From Sternotherus odoratus (lineage: Eukaryota; Chordata; Testudines; Kinosternidae): a DNA stretch of 64,000 bases. A model generated the notes under the pieces. That model was not told the origin of the DNA and made no database searches. It was given only the letters and a program-made list of their open reading frames with translations. The stretch spans positions 78,501,212 through 78,565,211 of the forward strand of contig JAVMKO010000009.1 of assembly GCA_032164245.1 (NCBI GenBank), read 5' to 3'. How positions within the stretch are numbered: the stretch's first letter is position 1; every line of letters starts with the position of its first letter. Positions 1 to 11,361 of this stretch are shown here, in pieces. The position numbers and the translations under genes are program-made.

Positions 1-248
1 ACAGACTCTATGCTGGCAAGGCAGGGGTTAATGAAAGTTGGTAGATGCCACCACCTAGTGCATATGTTGAGTATGAAGAATAGAGTTAAAAGGAGAACTT
101 GCACCTTCAGGCTGACTAGGAAGGGAAGCATAGCTCTGCTGCTCCTGACGTAAGAAAGCCTGGTAGCAACCTAGAGACTGGAGTAACTTGCTAGTTGGCG
201 GAACCTCCCAATAGAAGGGCCAGAAAGAGCCGAGGAGAACAACTAAGG
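1..248. other. unassigned flank at window start
   Basis: No coding or repeat signature could be assigned here. The last 8 bases (aactaagg) are the left target-site copy of the hAT-type element that follows. An 88-codon ORF on the minus strand has no recognisable motif. Confidence 0.5.
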
Positions 249-419
249 CAGGGGTCTCCAAACTTTTCAGCCCGAGGGCCGCATTAGCTATCAAATAGCA
301 GTTCGGGGGCCGACAACACACTCGAGGTCCAAATAAAAAAGAATCAAAACATGGATGTTGTTTTTAATTATTTATTTAATATTATTTTATTCAGTTATTA
401 TTTAATAACACATTGATAC

Positions 420-556
420 ACTACACATGAACACCTGTTCACTACACATGAACACTACACATGAACACTACACATGAACACCTGTTCACTACACATGAAC
501 ACTACACATGAACACCTGTTCACTACACATGAACATTACACATGAACACTACACAT
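420..556. repeat. minisatellite of 13- and 21-bp units
   Basis: The short unit actacacatgaac (13 bp) alternates with a longer version that adds cctgttc. About nine units are visible. It lies inside the hAT-type element and ends where the 60-bp minisatellite begins. Confidence 0.9.
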
Positions 557-1400
557 CAACCCCCCAACTGACCCACCCAGCCAGGTCTCTCCCCCCAAAA
601 CCTCCTTTCCTCCAACCCCCCTCCCCCAAATGACCCACCCAGCCAGGTCTCTCACCCCAAAACCTCCTTCCCTCCCACCCACCCCCCAACTGACCCACCC
701 AGCCAGGTCTCTCACCCCAAAACCTCCTTTCCTCCAACCCCCCCCCCAAATGACCCACCCAGCCCGGTCTCTCACCCCAAAACCTCCTTTCCTCCAACCC
801 CCCCCCCCAAATGACCCACCCAGCCAGGTCTCTCACCCCAAAACCTCCTTTCCTCCAACCCCCCCCCCAAATGACCCACCCAGCCAGGTCTCTCACCCCA
901 AAACCTCCTTTCCTCCAAACCCCCCCCCCAAATGACCCACCCAGCCAGGTCTCTCACCCCAAAACCTCCTTTCCTCCAACCCCCCCGCAATGACCCACCC
1001 AGCCAGGTCTCTCACCCCAAAACCTCCTTTCCTCCAACCCCCCCCCCAAATGACCCACCCAGCCAGGTCTCTCACCCCAAAACCTCCTTTCCTCCAACCC
1101 CCCCCCCAAATGACCCACCCAGCCAGGTCTCTCCCCCCAAAACCTCCTTTCCTCCACCCCCCCCAATGACCCACCCAGCCAGGTCTCTCACCCCAAAACC
1201 TCCTTTCCTCCAACCCCCCCCCCAAATGACCCACCCAGCCAGGTCTCTCACCCCAAAACCTCCTTTCCTCCAAACCCCCCCCCCCAATGACCCACCCAGC
1301 CAGGTCTCTCACCCCAAAACCTCCTTCCCTCCCACCCACCCCCCAACTGACCCACCCAGCCCGGTCTCTCCCCCCCCCCCCCCAACTGACCCGCTCAACC
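557..1400. repeat. about 60-bp C-rich minisatellite, 14-15 units
   Basis: The repeated block contains tgacccacccagccaggtct, then ctcaccccaaaacctcc, then a variable run of C. Unit starts fall near 570, 630, 690, 750, 811, 871, 932, 991, 1050, 1110, 1167, 1226, 1287 and 1348, with a degenerate last unit near 1388. Length differences between units come mostly from the poly-C run (6 to 15 C). Proline-rich open frames on both strands here (up to 225 codons) result from the repeat period and lack any coding signature. The strong C/G strand asymmetry suggests secondary-structure potential. Confidence 0.95.
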
Positions 1401-1424
1401 CGGTCTCTCCCCACATACCGGTTC

Positions 1425-1640
1425 GCCGCCTGGCAGTGGGTGGCTCCTTGTTTCGCCCCCTGTAGCTGCGTGGCGGTGCGGCGCGTCCCGGCCCCAGCTC
1501 TGAGCTGTCCCTGGCCGGCGGCGGCAGCCGAGCACGCGGCGCGTCCCGGCCGGCGGCGGCAGCCGAGCATGCGGTGCGTCCCGGCCCCGCGGCTGGCGGC
1601 CCGCGCGGCGCTACCAGGCCCCAGCGCGGACCCGTCCCAG
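1425..1640. repeat. CpG-dense block with 35-bp tandem duplication
   Basis: This GC-rich, CpG-dense stretch lies in otherwise AT-rich DNA. The 22-bp core starting ggccggcggcggcagccg occurs at 1513-1534 and again at 1548-1569, a 35-bp period, and gcgtcccggcc recurs around both. The block belongs to the hAT-type element rather than to a gene, so a CpG-island caller would probably flag it falsely as a promoter. Confidence 0.8.
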
Positions 1641-1761
1641 CGAAAAGCTCAAAAGAGCCAAAAATTCCAAAGAGCCCAAAAGATCTCCACGGGCCGGATG
1701 AGAGGGCCTCGCGGGCCGCATCCGGCCCGCGGGCCGTAGTTTGGAGACCCCTGCACTAAGG

Positions 1762-1903
1762 GTATGTCTACACAGTGATTAAAAAAGCCCATGGCTGTCC
1801 CAGGTCAGCTGACTTGTGCTCGGCTCCAGACTGAAAAATTGCTGTGCAAACGTTGGGGCTTGGTCTGAAGCCAGAGTTCTGGGACCCTGTGAGAGGGGAG
1901 GGT
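1762..1903. mobile_element. fragment of a 'gtatgtctacac' hAT-like MITE
   Basis: It starts ggtatgtctacacagtg and runs through cagctgacttgtgctcgg to gttctgggaccctgtgag. The same start and similar blocks recur at 18463 and, in shorter form, at 58562. Only the left half is recognisable; no right terminus was found. Confidence 0.6.
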
Positions 1904-2180
1904 TGTTTTGAGTTGTGTTTTTTCCCTAATTTGGGGGACTATTATGCCCCAAAAGGTGTGGGGCTGAATTGTGCCTTGGCCAGAGGGTTAAAGCACCATT
2001 ATATCAGAGGGTGTGAGAGACAGGTGTCGACCAGCCGAGACTCTGTGATCCATTGAGTCATGCACTGGTGGGCCACAAGGGGGAGCTGCAGAGGAAAACC
2101 CAGTCGCAATGCACACATCTGATTTTCATAGCAGCGTGAGTCCAGCTCTGTGGGCCAGAAGAGGTGGTGAGAAATTGAAA

Positions 2181-2322
2181 ATAGAGATGGTTGAAATTTC
2201 TTAACAAATAATATATTTGCTGGAAAGTGCAGTTTGAAATTTGAATCAAATTCAGCAATTAGTTTCCTCTGGATTTTTGTTTTTAAAGTTAAAAACATTT
2301 TCTTTCAACAAGTCCCTGATTC
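2181..2322. mobile_element. decayed 'agctggttgaaa' AT-rich MITE
   Basis: The left end agatggttgaaatttc and right end ctttcaacaagtccc form imperfect inverted termini. The interior is A/T-rich, like copies near 12652, 22645, 26510 and 59902. No coding capacity is visible. Confidence 0.45.
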
Positions 2323-2362
2323 GGAGCAGCAACTTGAATCTGGGTTTCTCAGGTGAACATAC

Positions 2363-2731
2363 TGATGGGGTGTATTCCCACACACTGGCCCTGAAACCAT
2401 GGAATTAGGCCAGGTGGGCCCAGTCAGCCAATAAGGCTGTAAAGGGGGAAGACTTAAACTGACGAAAGCTAATTAGAAGAACGTTCACCTGTGAGGGGAC
2501 AGGCAGGGCTTCTATAAAGCCAGGAGGCCAGCAACAGTGGAAGACAGTAGGCAGGAAGCTTGCAGTCCTTCCCCTGAGGTAAGTGAGAAGTGGGAGGAGG
2601 AGTGTAAGGGTGGGAGTAGAAAGGTGGTAGAGATGCACACCTCTTTACCACAGAGCCCTGTACTGGAACCCAGGGTAGAGGGCAGGCCTGGGTTCCCTTC
2701 TTGTCTCTTGCGCCCCAGAAAGCAGCTTTGA
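2363..2731 (+). mobile_element. LTR-like copy, family shared with 52309
   Basis: It begins tgatggggtgtattccc and shares, in order, a TATA-like ttctataaagccagg (2511-2525) and a tgggttccctt motif with the copy at 52309-52910. The shared order of start, TATA-like box and downstream purine-rich segment suggests a retroviral or Gypsy-type LTR in plus orientation. No polyadenylation signal or target duplication was found, so the boundaries are approximate. Confidence 0.5.
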
Positions 2732-4400
2732 AAGGTCTTCATTTCTCCCCAATGTGGCATGGGAATTATTTTTTAAAGCTCAATTTTTTGTGGGACAGAA
2801 ACTGTTTCCTACCCAGTTGTACACGTAGGCCGTTGGCAGCACAAGTCTGGCAAGATAAAGTGGAAAAGGGTGGTGCTGATTACACAAAGTGCAAAGCTAC
2901 CGTTCTGTTCTCTCTTGACTCCCTAATGCAAATCAGGCCCAGCTACTGTACTGTGTGGGGCTTTTTAATCCAATATCTGTTTTAGGGTTTTATACTGATG
3001 CCCATTACCGAAGTATCTGAGTGCTTCCACATCTGGAATGATTCCCCGGATTTTGTAATTCATATTCAGTTTTTCATCAGAATGCAGTAGGAAATTATTC
3101 TCAGAGCAACAGAAGGGGTAAAAAGTGGATTATTTTCCAATGAACGTAGCACCTGCTGCTCATGGACTGTGTGCTTGGGGTCGAAGGAAAGTTATTATTT
3201 TACATTATATTACCCATTACAGGGTAATGGTGTTTACTTGAAGGCTGGTTTGAGTGGGCACACATGGTTAAGAGCTTTTGACAAGGCAGCAAATAGACAG
3301 AGGATGAAGGATGCTGGTCCCATGTACTATGAATGGTCTGGAAATGATTCCACACCCAAGGGAAGGCATTGCTGTATCAAAAATGTTGATTACTATTGCT
3401 AGTATGCCATGCTTGACTAAAAAGCTACTCAAAAGGTGGCTTTCTAGATGCATAAGAGCTTGTCGACAACAAGCAGTTGCATTGTACACTGAAGTGTCAA
3501 TTGGAACTGCTATGGTTAAAGCAGTGCAAACCCCTGTGTGGATACTCTTATTTGGCTTAGTTTAATATGACTAGGAATAAATTTAAATAAACCGAAACAA
3601 GCTTACCTTAGACTGTAATAAGAGCACCCAAAGAGCCTTTGCTTCATTCTAACTACATCTGCTTTCACTGGTGCAACCTTCTGGTTGAAGAATTGAAAGT
3701 TCATTTTCCATGTGCTACCGCTTCTTAAAATTCAAGGATTTGATAAAAAACTGTTACTAGTGTGGTATATACGCAAAATTTATCTGTAAAACGACGTGCA
3801 CATGTTGCATGGGCGTGTGCGTGCACACAGAGCGGTTGTCAGGTTTGTCTTGGATTTCACATTTTGGCCCAATTCTCTCAATATTTTTTAATGGGGGCGG
3901 GGTTATGCCAGTGGTTTAAGAGGACGCAGCTTAACATAAATTACAACACAGTTGCTGAATCTTAGCTCATTTTGTCAGATCTATGGATTACAAGAAATGG
4001 AAAGATTAAACTTGATTCAGCTCTTTGTTAGCTGCTCACAATTTCAATTTTTAGAAGGATAATGTAATTGGTATCGAGATATTCCATTCCGTTATTTGAA
4101 GTGTCCATCAATAACTAGATTTCCCATGTATTAAAATATATGCAAATGGTATTTAGTCAGATTTTTTTTTATCAACCCCAAAATAGTTGTAGAATTGTAA
4201 GGAGTAAAATGTGTTTTGAAGCTATCCCTTAGTTTTCATTTGCATTTTACTTTCATTGTAACTTGATAGCAAAAACCTTTCTAGCTTGTGAAGTGAAAGC
4301 AATGCTGGGGACCGGATGGGCATTGAGAGTTGTCGCATAGCTTGGGCATAATCCTCTGGTATCCTGTCCAAGAATCAGTAGAACACATTGTACAGGCCTT
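2732..4400. other. unassigned AT-rich stretch
   Basis: No gene, RNA or recognisable repeat is seen. Short ORFs (60-94 codons) occur in several frames and show no motif. Confidence 0.5.
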
Positions 4401-4402
4401 GT

Positions 4403-4470
4403 ATTTTCAGAGGTTCTGGGCACCTGATGGTGGTGGGAAATACAGGTGCAAAAGACCTCTGAAAATCAGT
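4403..4470. mobile_element. small palindromic MITE ('ttttcagagg' family)
   Basis: The ends attttcagaggttctggg and cctctgaaaatcag form an imperfect inverted repeat around a central ggtggtggg. I recognise this as an old, abundant sauropsid palindromic family. It has no coding capacity. Confidence 0.55.
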
Positions 4471-4759
4471 CTTATAGGGCCAAAACCAGAGAGAGACTCA
4501 CTGTGCTTGCCATTGAAATCAATAATTTGCAGACTCTCCCAGGAACATGAAGATGGCGCTCAGCATCTTGCAGATTAAGTCCTCAGCTGGTTCAAAGTTC
4601 CATAGTTTTATGCTATGCTGGTCCACCCCATCTAACAATTTGCTCCAGAATGTCTGTCCTATTCCTCTCCCTTGTCCCTGTGTTGTCAGACTCCAAGTCA
4701 TGCTTTGGAATAGCCTGAGTTTGAAGGGAAATGTATATAACCAAATGTAATTTACAATC

Positions 4760-5390
4760 CAGGTAACATTTTTTTTCCTCTGGGAATATTGAGCAATTGA
4801 TATGTCTTTGCATGTCCAATGCTCAGCTTCTACGGAATTTGGAAAGATACTCTACTGCCTTGCCCAGGAAAAAAGATTGGACTATGACAAACAATATATT
4901 AAATGTGGCATGATGTAATTTCCTTTTATGCTGGTATCTCTCTGCTATGCTCTGTATACTCCATGTTAAGGTGATTGCTCCTTAAGGCTGTGTTATAATG
5001 CAGGAACAAATACAACTCAATGTCACTCTCACAAATTTAGATTTTGACCCAAAGGCTTGCCTGATTTTTTTTCAGTGATCAGATATAACTAGTCTGGAAT
5101 TCATGTTGAAAGTTTCAGTGGACTTTCCTGTCTGCAGCTATACATCTTTGCCCAGTATCTGTGTGCTTATCTGTCAGTGTGTTGTTTCATTGCATCTTTG
5201 TACATTGAAAAGCCTGCTGGAAGCTTAAATAATGTTAGCCGGAGTAAGTACACATAGCTAAATGTGTCGTTTACACGTCTTTTTTTATTTCTTTTAAAGT
5301 ACTGATTTAGCCAGCAAAAAGAAAAAAAAAAGGGGTGGGGTGGGGTGCTATGGTAATTGTGTGGGCACCATTTAACTATACATAATGTAG
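4760..5390. other. unassigned AT-rich stretch
   Basis: I see nothing that can be named. An A-run followed by ggggtggggtgggg at 5322-5346 is low-complexity. Confidence 0.4.
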
Positions 5391-5394
5391 TAAA

Positions 5395-5560
5395 GCACTT
5401 TCCATTCATTGAACTCAAATCACTTTACAAAGGTGGTTAAGTATTAGTTATCAGCATGGGGAGACAGGTTTAAGGAGTGACTTGCTTTAATTCACACAGT
5501 GAGTCAGTAGCAGAGATGAATCCATGTTCCCTTATGCCTAGTCGGTTGCCTTAGAGGAAT
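5395..5560 (+). mobile_element. MIR-like SINE fragment
   Basis: The order of words matches the MIR core and 3' half: a gggagacaggtttaaggag block, then gacttgctttaattcacac, then agtcagtagcagagatgaat. It is diverged, as expected for an ancient amniote SINE. The tRNA-like head is not recognisable. Confidence 0.6.
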
Positions 5561-6515
5561 TCATTGGTAACAATGCTGTGTCCATTTTGTTCGTGCTCCA
5601 TAAGGGAGGGGGAAAAACCAGGTTTCAGTGATTCACACTTAAGAAGTTCTGGGAATGTCTCCGATGAGCTGAAATATGGGATGTGAAAATGGCGTTTTAT
5701 TCACTGAATGGTGTAAACCTTTTGTTTAGGATCAGCCACATTATTTAGCTTTGGGAAAGTTCTGACAATAGGTTCCAAAAGGGCTGAATGGTCATCAAAA
5801 AGCAAAATCTTCTTCTTGTCTGTTTTTGAATCTGCTGGTGTATAGTTCTGAACATCTTAAAAAGCTCCAATTAACTTGATATGATATTTAGCACACAGAA
5901 GTACCCTTAGCCTGGCAATCTCTGATATGCAGAACTATTTAGCGATATTGGAAAAAGTCTGCTTAGTAAAAGGCATTAACAAAATAAATGGTAAAAGCTT
6001 GGCACGCAAATTAATATGACTGCCAATGTCAAAACAAAAACTTTGCAAGACAAACAATTTGTCCAGTGCTAAGCAGATACTATCCCAGCAGACTGAATGA
6101 GCATTCATACCGGGACGCCATCTGTTCATAATGGCTTTTGAAGAGTAACAGATAAAAATGCACTGAGGCTATTCAAGTGCATGCAGCATCAAAAGAAACG
6201 GTGCATATATGGAGAGTTAACTATTCTATAGCAAAACAGGCCAGGCAGTAAGCACTGGGATTGTGGATGTTGGGGTAGAGAGAATAGAGCATGCACATGA
6301 GAATATACATGAAAAATGAAATGCAGTATTGAGGAAGAAAAAGGAAGCCATTGAATGCATGCAGTGGTGTTATAGATCTATCGGTCCCAGGATACTGGTA
6401 GGAGAAACAAACTTTTGAGCTACACAGGGCCACTTCACCTTGAATGGTCCCTTTAAACACTTATGCGAAAGTATTTGTTTGATCTTGTATTCAAATGGTG
6501 ACACTGAATACCTTT
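5561..6515. other. unassigned stretch
   Basis: No gene or nameable repeat. ORFs of 64 and 79 codons on the minus strand show no motif. Confidence 0.4.
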
Positions 6516-6518
6516 CCT

Positions 6519-6615
6519 GGACCTGAAGAAGAGCTCTGCATAGTTTGTCTCTCTCACCAACAGAAATTCATCCAGTAAAGATATTACCTCACACAGTTTG
6601 TCTCTCTAGACATGG
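6519..6615 (+). mobile_element. decayed Penelope-like relic, second family
   Basis: It reads cctgaagaagagctctgc, then tttgtctctctcaccaac, then a degenerate agtaaagatattacctcac and a second tttgtctctct. This word order is that of a sauropsid repeat family whose full copies continue ggctcgaaagc after the gagctc block and end aacacggctac, as the main Penelope-like family here does. In this copy the gctcgaaagc part is deleted, leaving CUGAAGA-A-GAGCUC as the only trace of a hammerhead-like core. Confidence 0.5.
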
Positions 6616-7041
6616 AATGGTCATTTGAGCACCTGTCTTCCTTGATGAAGGTGGTTGCTAGGAAGAAAGATGGAAGAACACTCTTTTACCTATAAGGAGG
6701 CTTTATTAGAGGTGGCCCTTGGCAGAGAAAGGTGTAACCCACTGGTGAGTAGATAGTATAGAGCTCCTTCTGGTCCCAATCCATGGAAGACATGAGTTTG
6801 TTACAGTCCCAGCTAATAAGCCAAGGTTTTTCAGGTGGGGGTTGTTGACAGCTCATGCTATTGGCTCTGGAGGCCACCAGTTCAATCTCTTCTGTGTCAG
6901 CTATCACAAGTACAAGTTCATCCAGGATTGAATAGCTATGGGCCTCAAATACTTGATAGGATCTTCTTTGGATAACCCACTGGGGTGCATGTTCTAGTTA
7001 GACATCCTCACTGCCTGATCAGAGGATATCAGTCTCTTACA

Positions 7042-7063
7042 AGGTGCCACAGGACTTTGTTAC
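7042..7063 (+). mobile_element. 22-bp Penelope-like fragment with 12-bp flanking repeats
   Basis: The fragment aggtgccacaggactttg plus ttac is identical to an internal piece of the copy at 63157 (63223-63244). It is flanked by cagtctcttaca at 7030-7041 and 7064-7075, a perfect 12-bp direct repeat. The left repeat also resembles the family's own 'agtctctaag' sequence, so part of it could belong to the element. Even so, the exact duplication argues for an insertion with a target duplication. Confidence 0.65.
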
Positions 7064-7117
7064 CAGTCTCTTACAGTGAGACACCTTGGCTCGTTAGCGC
7101 TGTTCTGTTTTGTATGG

Positions 7118-7518
7118 CAGTGGCTCTCAACTTTTCCAGTCTACGGTATCCCTTTCAGGAGTCTGATTTGTCTTGCATTTCCCCTCCCCCTCCCTGCAAG
7201 TTTCACCTCACTTAAAACCTACTTGCTTACAAAATCAGACCTAAAATACAAAAGTGTCACAGCACCCTGGTACTGAAAAATTCCTGACTTTCTCATTTTG
7301 CAATGTCATCATACAATAAATCAATTGGAATATAAATAGTGTACTTACATTTCAGTGTACGGTACACAGAGCAGTATAGACAAGTCAGTGTATGGAATTT
7401 TAGTTTGTACTGACTTTGCTAGTGCTTCTTATGTAGCTTATTGTAAAAACTAGGCAAATATCTAGATGAGTTGATATACTCTCAATGACTTTCATGTACC
7501 CCTGGTTGAGAACTATTG
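7118..7518. mobile_element. hAT-type non-autonomous transposon, 401 bp
   Basis: The left end is cagtggctctcaactt and the right end ggttgagaactattg, imperfect inverted termini of the CAGTGGTTCTCAA class. The flanks are ttgtatgg (7110-7117) and ctgtatgg (7519-7526), an 8-bp target duplication with one mismatch. No transposase frame is present. Confidence 0.8.
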
Positions 7519-7679
7519 CTGTATGGGTTCTTATACTGTATTCATCTCTGCAGCATCAGAGTTCCTCAAGCTATCGCAGCACATGCTTTTAACTCTGGAG
7601 CTCCCAGGTTCAATTTCTGATGTTTCCACTAATCTGGTGGCTGTCACAAAGGCACAGAACTTACCTGTTCATCAGATAG

Positions 7680-7777
7680 GGCTGGATTCTGACCTGACTT
7701 ACATCAGAGTAACTCAGTTGACATCAGTGCAATTTCCCCTTGGTTTACTTCAGAATAAATAAGATCAGAATCAGGCC
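7680..7777. mobile_element. palindromic MITE ('attctgac' family)
   Basis: The left ggctggattctgacct and right agatcagaatcaggcc are inverted with few mismatches. It is a short, old, non-coding element. Confidence 0.5.
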
Positions 7778-8021
7778 AATGTATTTTCAATAGCTGCTTT
7801 CAGCTCATTTGTTCTCCCTGCCCCATGTATAACACTGTAATTGAACGTGTGATACATTTTGCTCACCGCAAACATAAACAGTCCAGGAGTTTCATGATTA
7901 ATACAAACATGCAATAACTTCCCCCACTTCAGCATGCCAAATTCTGTCCGTCTCTAACCCCTTCACATTACTAACCTTTTTCTCCTTCAGACCCCAAAAT
8001 TAATATCTTAAAGTTTAGCCA

Positions 8022-8191
8022 GGAGCTTCAATCTTATTGTAGAGGGCAGCTCCCGCTGGCCTGGAGCAGCAAACCATAACCAGTGGGAGCTGCGATCGGC
8101 CGAACCTGCGGATGCGGCAGGTAAACAAACCGGCCCTGCCCTCCAGGGGGCTTACCCTGGTGGGCCGCATGCCAAAGGTTGACAACCCCTG
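8022..8191. mobile_element. hAT-type right-end fragment
   Basis: It ends aaaggttgacaacccctg (8174-8191), matching the terminal class CAGGGGTTGTCAACC in reverse. The GC-rich interior contains gtgggagctgcgatcggc and gcggcaggtaaacaaacc. The left terminus is missing. Confidence 0.6.
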
Positions 8192-10785
8192 ATGTAGGGA
8201 AATGGACAGATGATAACTGGTACCACAGATTTTAATTATTTGTGGAAATACACTTTTTTTCAAGGAAAGATTTTCTTTTGGGGAAAATGTTGAAATACTC
8301 TTCTATTAGGATTTTGCCATATAGCAACTGGGGAAGTAAGGTCACATGAGAGCAAAATTCTGTATTAATTATGCAGACTTGAGACACTGGGTAACTATAG
8401 AAACCATGGCATATTCATCCCTGATGATGCACTGCCATCTGTATTGCACCTCTTTGTGTTAGTAAGGCCCAGTGCATCGCAGACACTAGTGTACACTAGG
8501 AATTAGTGTCACCCTGTGGTGACAGGTTCTTTAGCTTCCTATGGTATGAACCACGATGCCTATTGAAAACTTGGACAATGCTCCAGCATGTATCATAAGT
8601 AACTCTCCCAGCTTTGAGCCCCAACATTGAAAATGTGATGTTCTAAGAATAAGGCCTATCCACATTTGTTGACCAATTCTTCTATTTCTATTATACTGCT
8701 TAAATATGTATTGTTTTGAGAAGCTTTCTGCTGAACCTGTGTTCTAATCCGTGACCAGACCTCTCTTTTTCTCTTCTGAATGGCTATATTGTCTATTCTC
8801 TGTCCTACAAGTCCCCATGCTCAGTATTAGGGAAAGGATACCTATTTTCCCAATGGTCTCAAAGCTTTCACTTTCTGACTGCAAATGAATGTACTGAAGT
8901 ACAGATCCATACCCGCATGGAATAGCAATGTAGTGATTTACCAAGATATACCCTTGCAACAAAGGTCAGGGGGAAAGTACAAATATAACTGTTCTCCAAT
9001 GATTTAGGTAAAGCTAAAAAAATTAATAGCATTCTAAATGAGGTTTTTAAAAATCTAATTCTCATAAAGCAATACCTCCTTGAACTCCTTAAGCTGATGT
9101 GAGTTTGCTGTAATGTATTACATCTAATTATAGCCCATCAGTTAGAAAACAACATCCACCTTACATAGAACCATAAGTGTATCCTAAGTTCAGAGACCTC
9201 ATCTCTTTATGTCTATAAAGCACCAAGCATCTCCAAAATGTTACAAATAATAATAATAATAGCTAACATTATTAAAAAGATTTCACTTGGCAATAAAGGC
9301 AATGCCAAAATAATTCATCTTTGTTGCAACATAATCCACTGCATCCGTAATTGAAATGTATAGATTAGATGCCACAGTCAGTTTTCCAAAACTAAATCCA
9401 ATCTTGGAAACAGAATGCAGATGAATCATTCATTTAGTCCTGCCTGAAATGTACAGCAGGCAAACACTGTGCATATTTATGCCATTATCAGAGGTGATTC
9501 TTAAAGCTGCTTTCATTGCTTCATTCTGATATCACTACTTGCTAACACAACCCTGAATGAGAATAGTCCGAATATTACAAGGGAACTGTAGGAGTAATTT
9601 ATTATTGCAATGCTACTGAAAATCTAATTTTTCCTCTTGGTGGTAGTTGTGGGGAGAAGCTTACTCCATGTGCTGTGGCCCCAAAGATTTCTTCTTGCCG
9701 CCATGTTTTCTTCTCCTGGTTTTACTACTCCTCAGACCTGTGTCTTTATGCCATAACATACGTCTTACCTGTTCAGTCTCTCCCTGACATTTATTAACAC
9801 TCACCACAATGGCCAGAAAAATTTCAGCAGATGTGCCAATACCTTAGAAAATAGGAAACATTCTGCTTCTATAGTGCTCCCAATGGCCTTTGGCAGAAAG
9901 GATTCTATTTCCTTTTTGCCTCTAGGTGCTACGCAAGAGGGCAGCCCTTCCTTTTAGACTTTATAGAATGAAAACTTCAACATGGAATCATTAGTGAGCT
10001 CTCAGGCATCATAATAACACATTCGTAAGGAATGGCTATGGAGTAAGATTAATCTGTCATGTACGTATCCATGAACCACCCTTTATACAGATGCTCAATT
10101 ATTTTTCAGCTGATGTGCATGAGTTAAAGCACATAAGGCAATACAAATCACAGGTTCTTGGATGTGTATTAAACCCTAAGGAACTGTAGAGGATAATGAG
10201 AGAATTGCAATTGATTATAGTTAATGAGACATGGTTTGATACTCTAAAAAAAAACCGTACTAGAATTCTGTAAAATCTCAGGCATTGGGGGGTGGGAGGA
10301 ATAAAAGATGTTTTATTTATCATTGCTCCCATGAAAGAGCCTGAGACCCCATTCATATTTTATGGAACGTTGCTGAATCTTAATTAAAGTAAAATAAAAA
10401 TGTTTTTATTGCCCTTAATTTTGGGCAATGCTTGTTCTCATTTTTCGGAGACTAATAGTGGAGTTGGTAACAGTGCTTTTGAACGCATCCATTTGAATAT
10501 GTGCATGCCAAAGGCAGAATAGCAAGTTGAAAAAGTAACTACTCTTTCTTTTGCAATTAAAAACAAGATAACTCTCGTAAACTTTACTAAAGTTTGCAGC
10601 ACTCTGTATTCAGTTACTAAATTAACAATGCCCTTTGGGAGGGTCTTAAAATAGACTTTATATTGCATGATAGCCCAGGAGCCATACACTAATTACTGTT
10701 TTCATAACAGGTGATCACTTGTGTAAAACAAGGTACCCTGTATCTCAGCCAGAAAGCTCTGCACACATGCAGATTTACTCAAAGC
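8192..10785. other. unassigned AT-rich stretch
   Basis: No gene or RNA is seen. A short (aat)n run lies at 9248-9260 after a degenerate ctataaagcaccaagc, which may be an old SINE tail. ORFs up to 85 codons lack motifs. Confidence 0.4.
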
Positions 10786-10789
10786 TGCC

Positions 10790-10876
10790 TAATAGGAACT
10801 AGGCAATCCCTTCAAACTAATGGGAATCAGGAATCCCATGTCCAAGCCTTAGATGGTTTTGAAAATCTCAGCCCTA
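10790..10876. mobile_element. palindromic MITE ('tttgaaaatctcagcc' family)
   Basis: It resembles the copies at 12447 and 29509: a central aatccc...gggaatc core with the right end ggttttgaaaatctcagc. The left end is decayed. Confidence 0.4.
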
Positions 10877-11282
10877 CATTTTCATGATCAAGCTTCTATT
10901 TAAAGGGTAAGATTGTTTGTTGTGTTGCAAGCAGCACATCTGAGGAGATGGGCAAAAGTGGCTTCATGCCACTTTACGTCTCTGGACCTCTGGGACGGGC
11001 TGAGGATTTGGTTCCTCTGAGGTTGCTCTAAGTTGCACCTAACTGAAATGACCTCCCATGCTCATCTTTGCCATTCCACTCCTAGCCAGCAGTGCGGGGT
11101 GCATGCCAAAGACCCATTACACTGGCAATATGCCCGCTGGGGGATGCTTTTTACAGTACACCCTGGGCACTTACTCCTTGTGTCAAGTAAACGTGGTTCA
11201 AAATTAAGGTAGGTCTCCTTAGACAAAATACTCAGGCTTTAATTTTATCAACATAATAGGGGCCTTTTGCAGTGGGCAGGAG

Positions 11283-11361
11283 AGGTTCAGTCTGCAATGT
11301 GCAGGAGGTCAGATTACATCATGATGATCCCTTTTGGCCTTAAAGCCCATGAGACTATGAA
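11283..11361 (+). mobile_element. CR1-type LINE/SINE 3' tail
   Basis: The segment gtgcaggaggtcagatta, then cccttttggccttaaagc and ccatgagactatga follows the CR1 3' UTR ending in a reiterated 'tctatga'. Only the last 80 bases are present, so it may be the tail of a LINE or of a SINE that borrowed a CR1 tail. Confidence 0.7.

Larger units (their letters stand above)
249..1753. mobile_element. hAT-type non-autonomous DNA transposon with expanded interior
   Basis: The left end reads CAGGGGTCTCCAAACT (249-264) and the right end AGTTTGGAGACCCCTG (1738-1753), a perfect 16-bp terminal inverted repeat beginning CAGGGG as in many vertebrate hAT/Charlie elements. The flanks are aactaagg (241-248) and cactaagg (1754-1761), an 8-bp target duplication with one mismatch, the length expected for hAT. 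No transposase reading frame is visible. The interior consists of an AT-rich block (about 340-420), two minisatellites (420-556 and 557-1400) and a CpG-dense block (1425-1640), so most of its length is secondary expansion or internally deleted element. The element landed directly beside an older copy that starts gtatgtctacac at 1763. Confidence 0.85.

Noticed and set aside
557..1400. CRISPR-like regular array
   Set aside because: The units are near-identical along their whole length with no unique spacers, in vertebrate DNA; it is a minisatellite.
1425..1640. CpG island promoter of a gene
   Set aside because: The block lies wholly between the inverted termini of a transposon and no exon is adjacent.
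536..1739. Long proline- or glycine-rich open frames (up to 225 codons) on both strands
   Set aside because: They follow the 60-bp minisatellite period, exist on both strands, and encode only its repeats; no coding signature.
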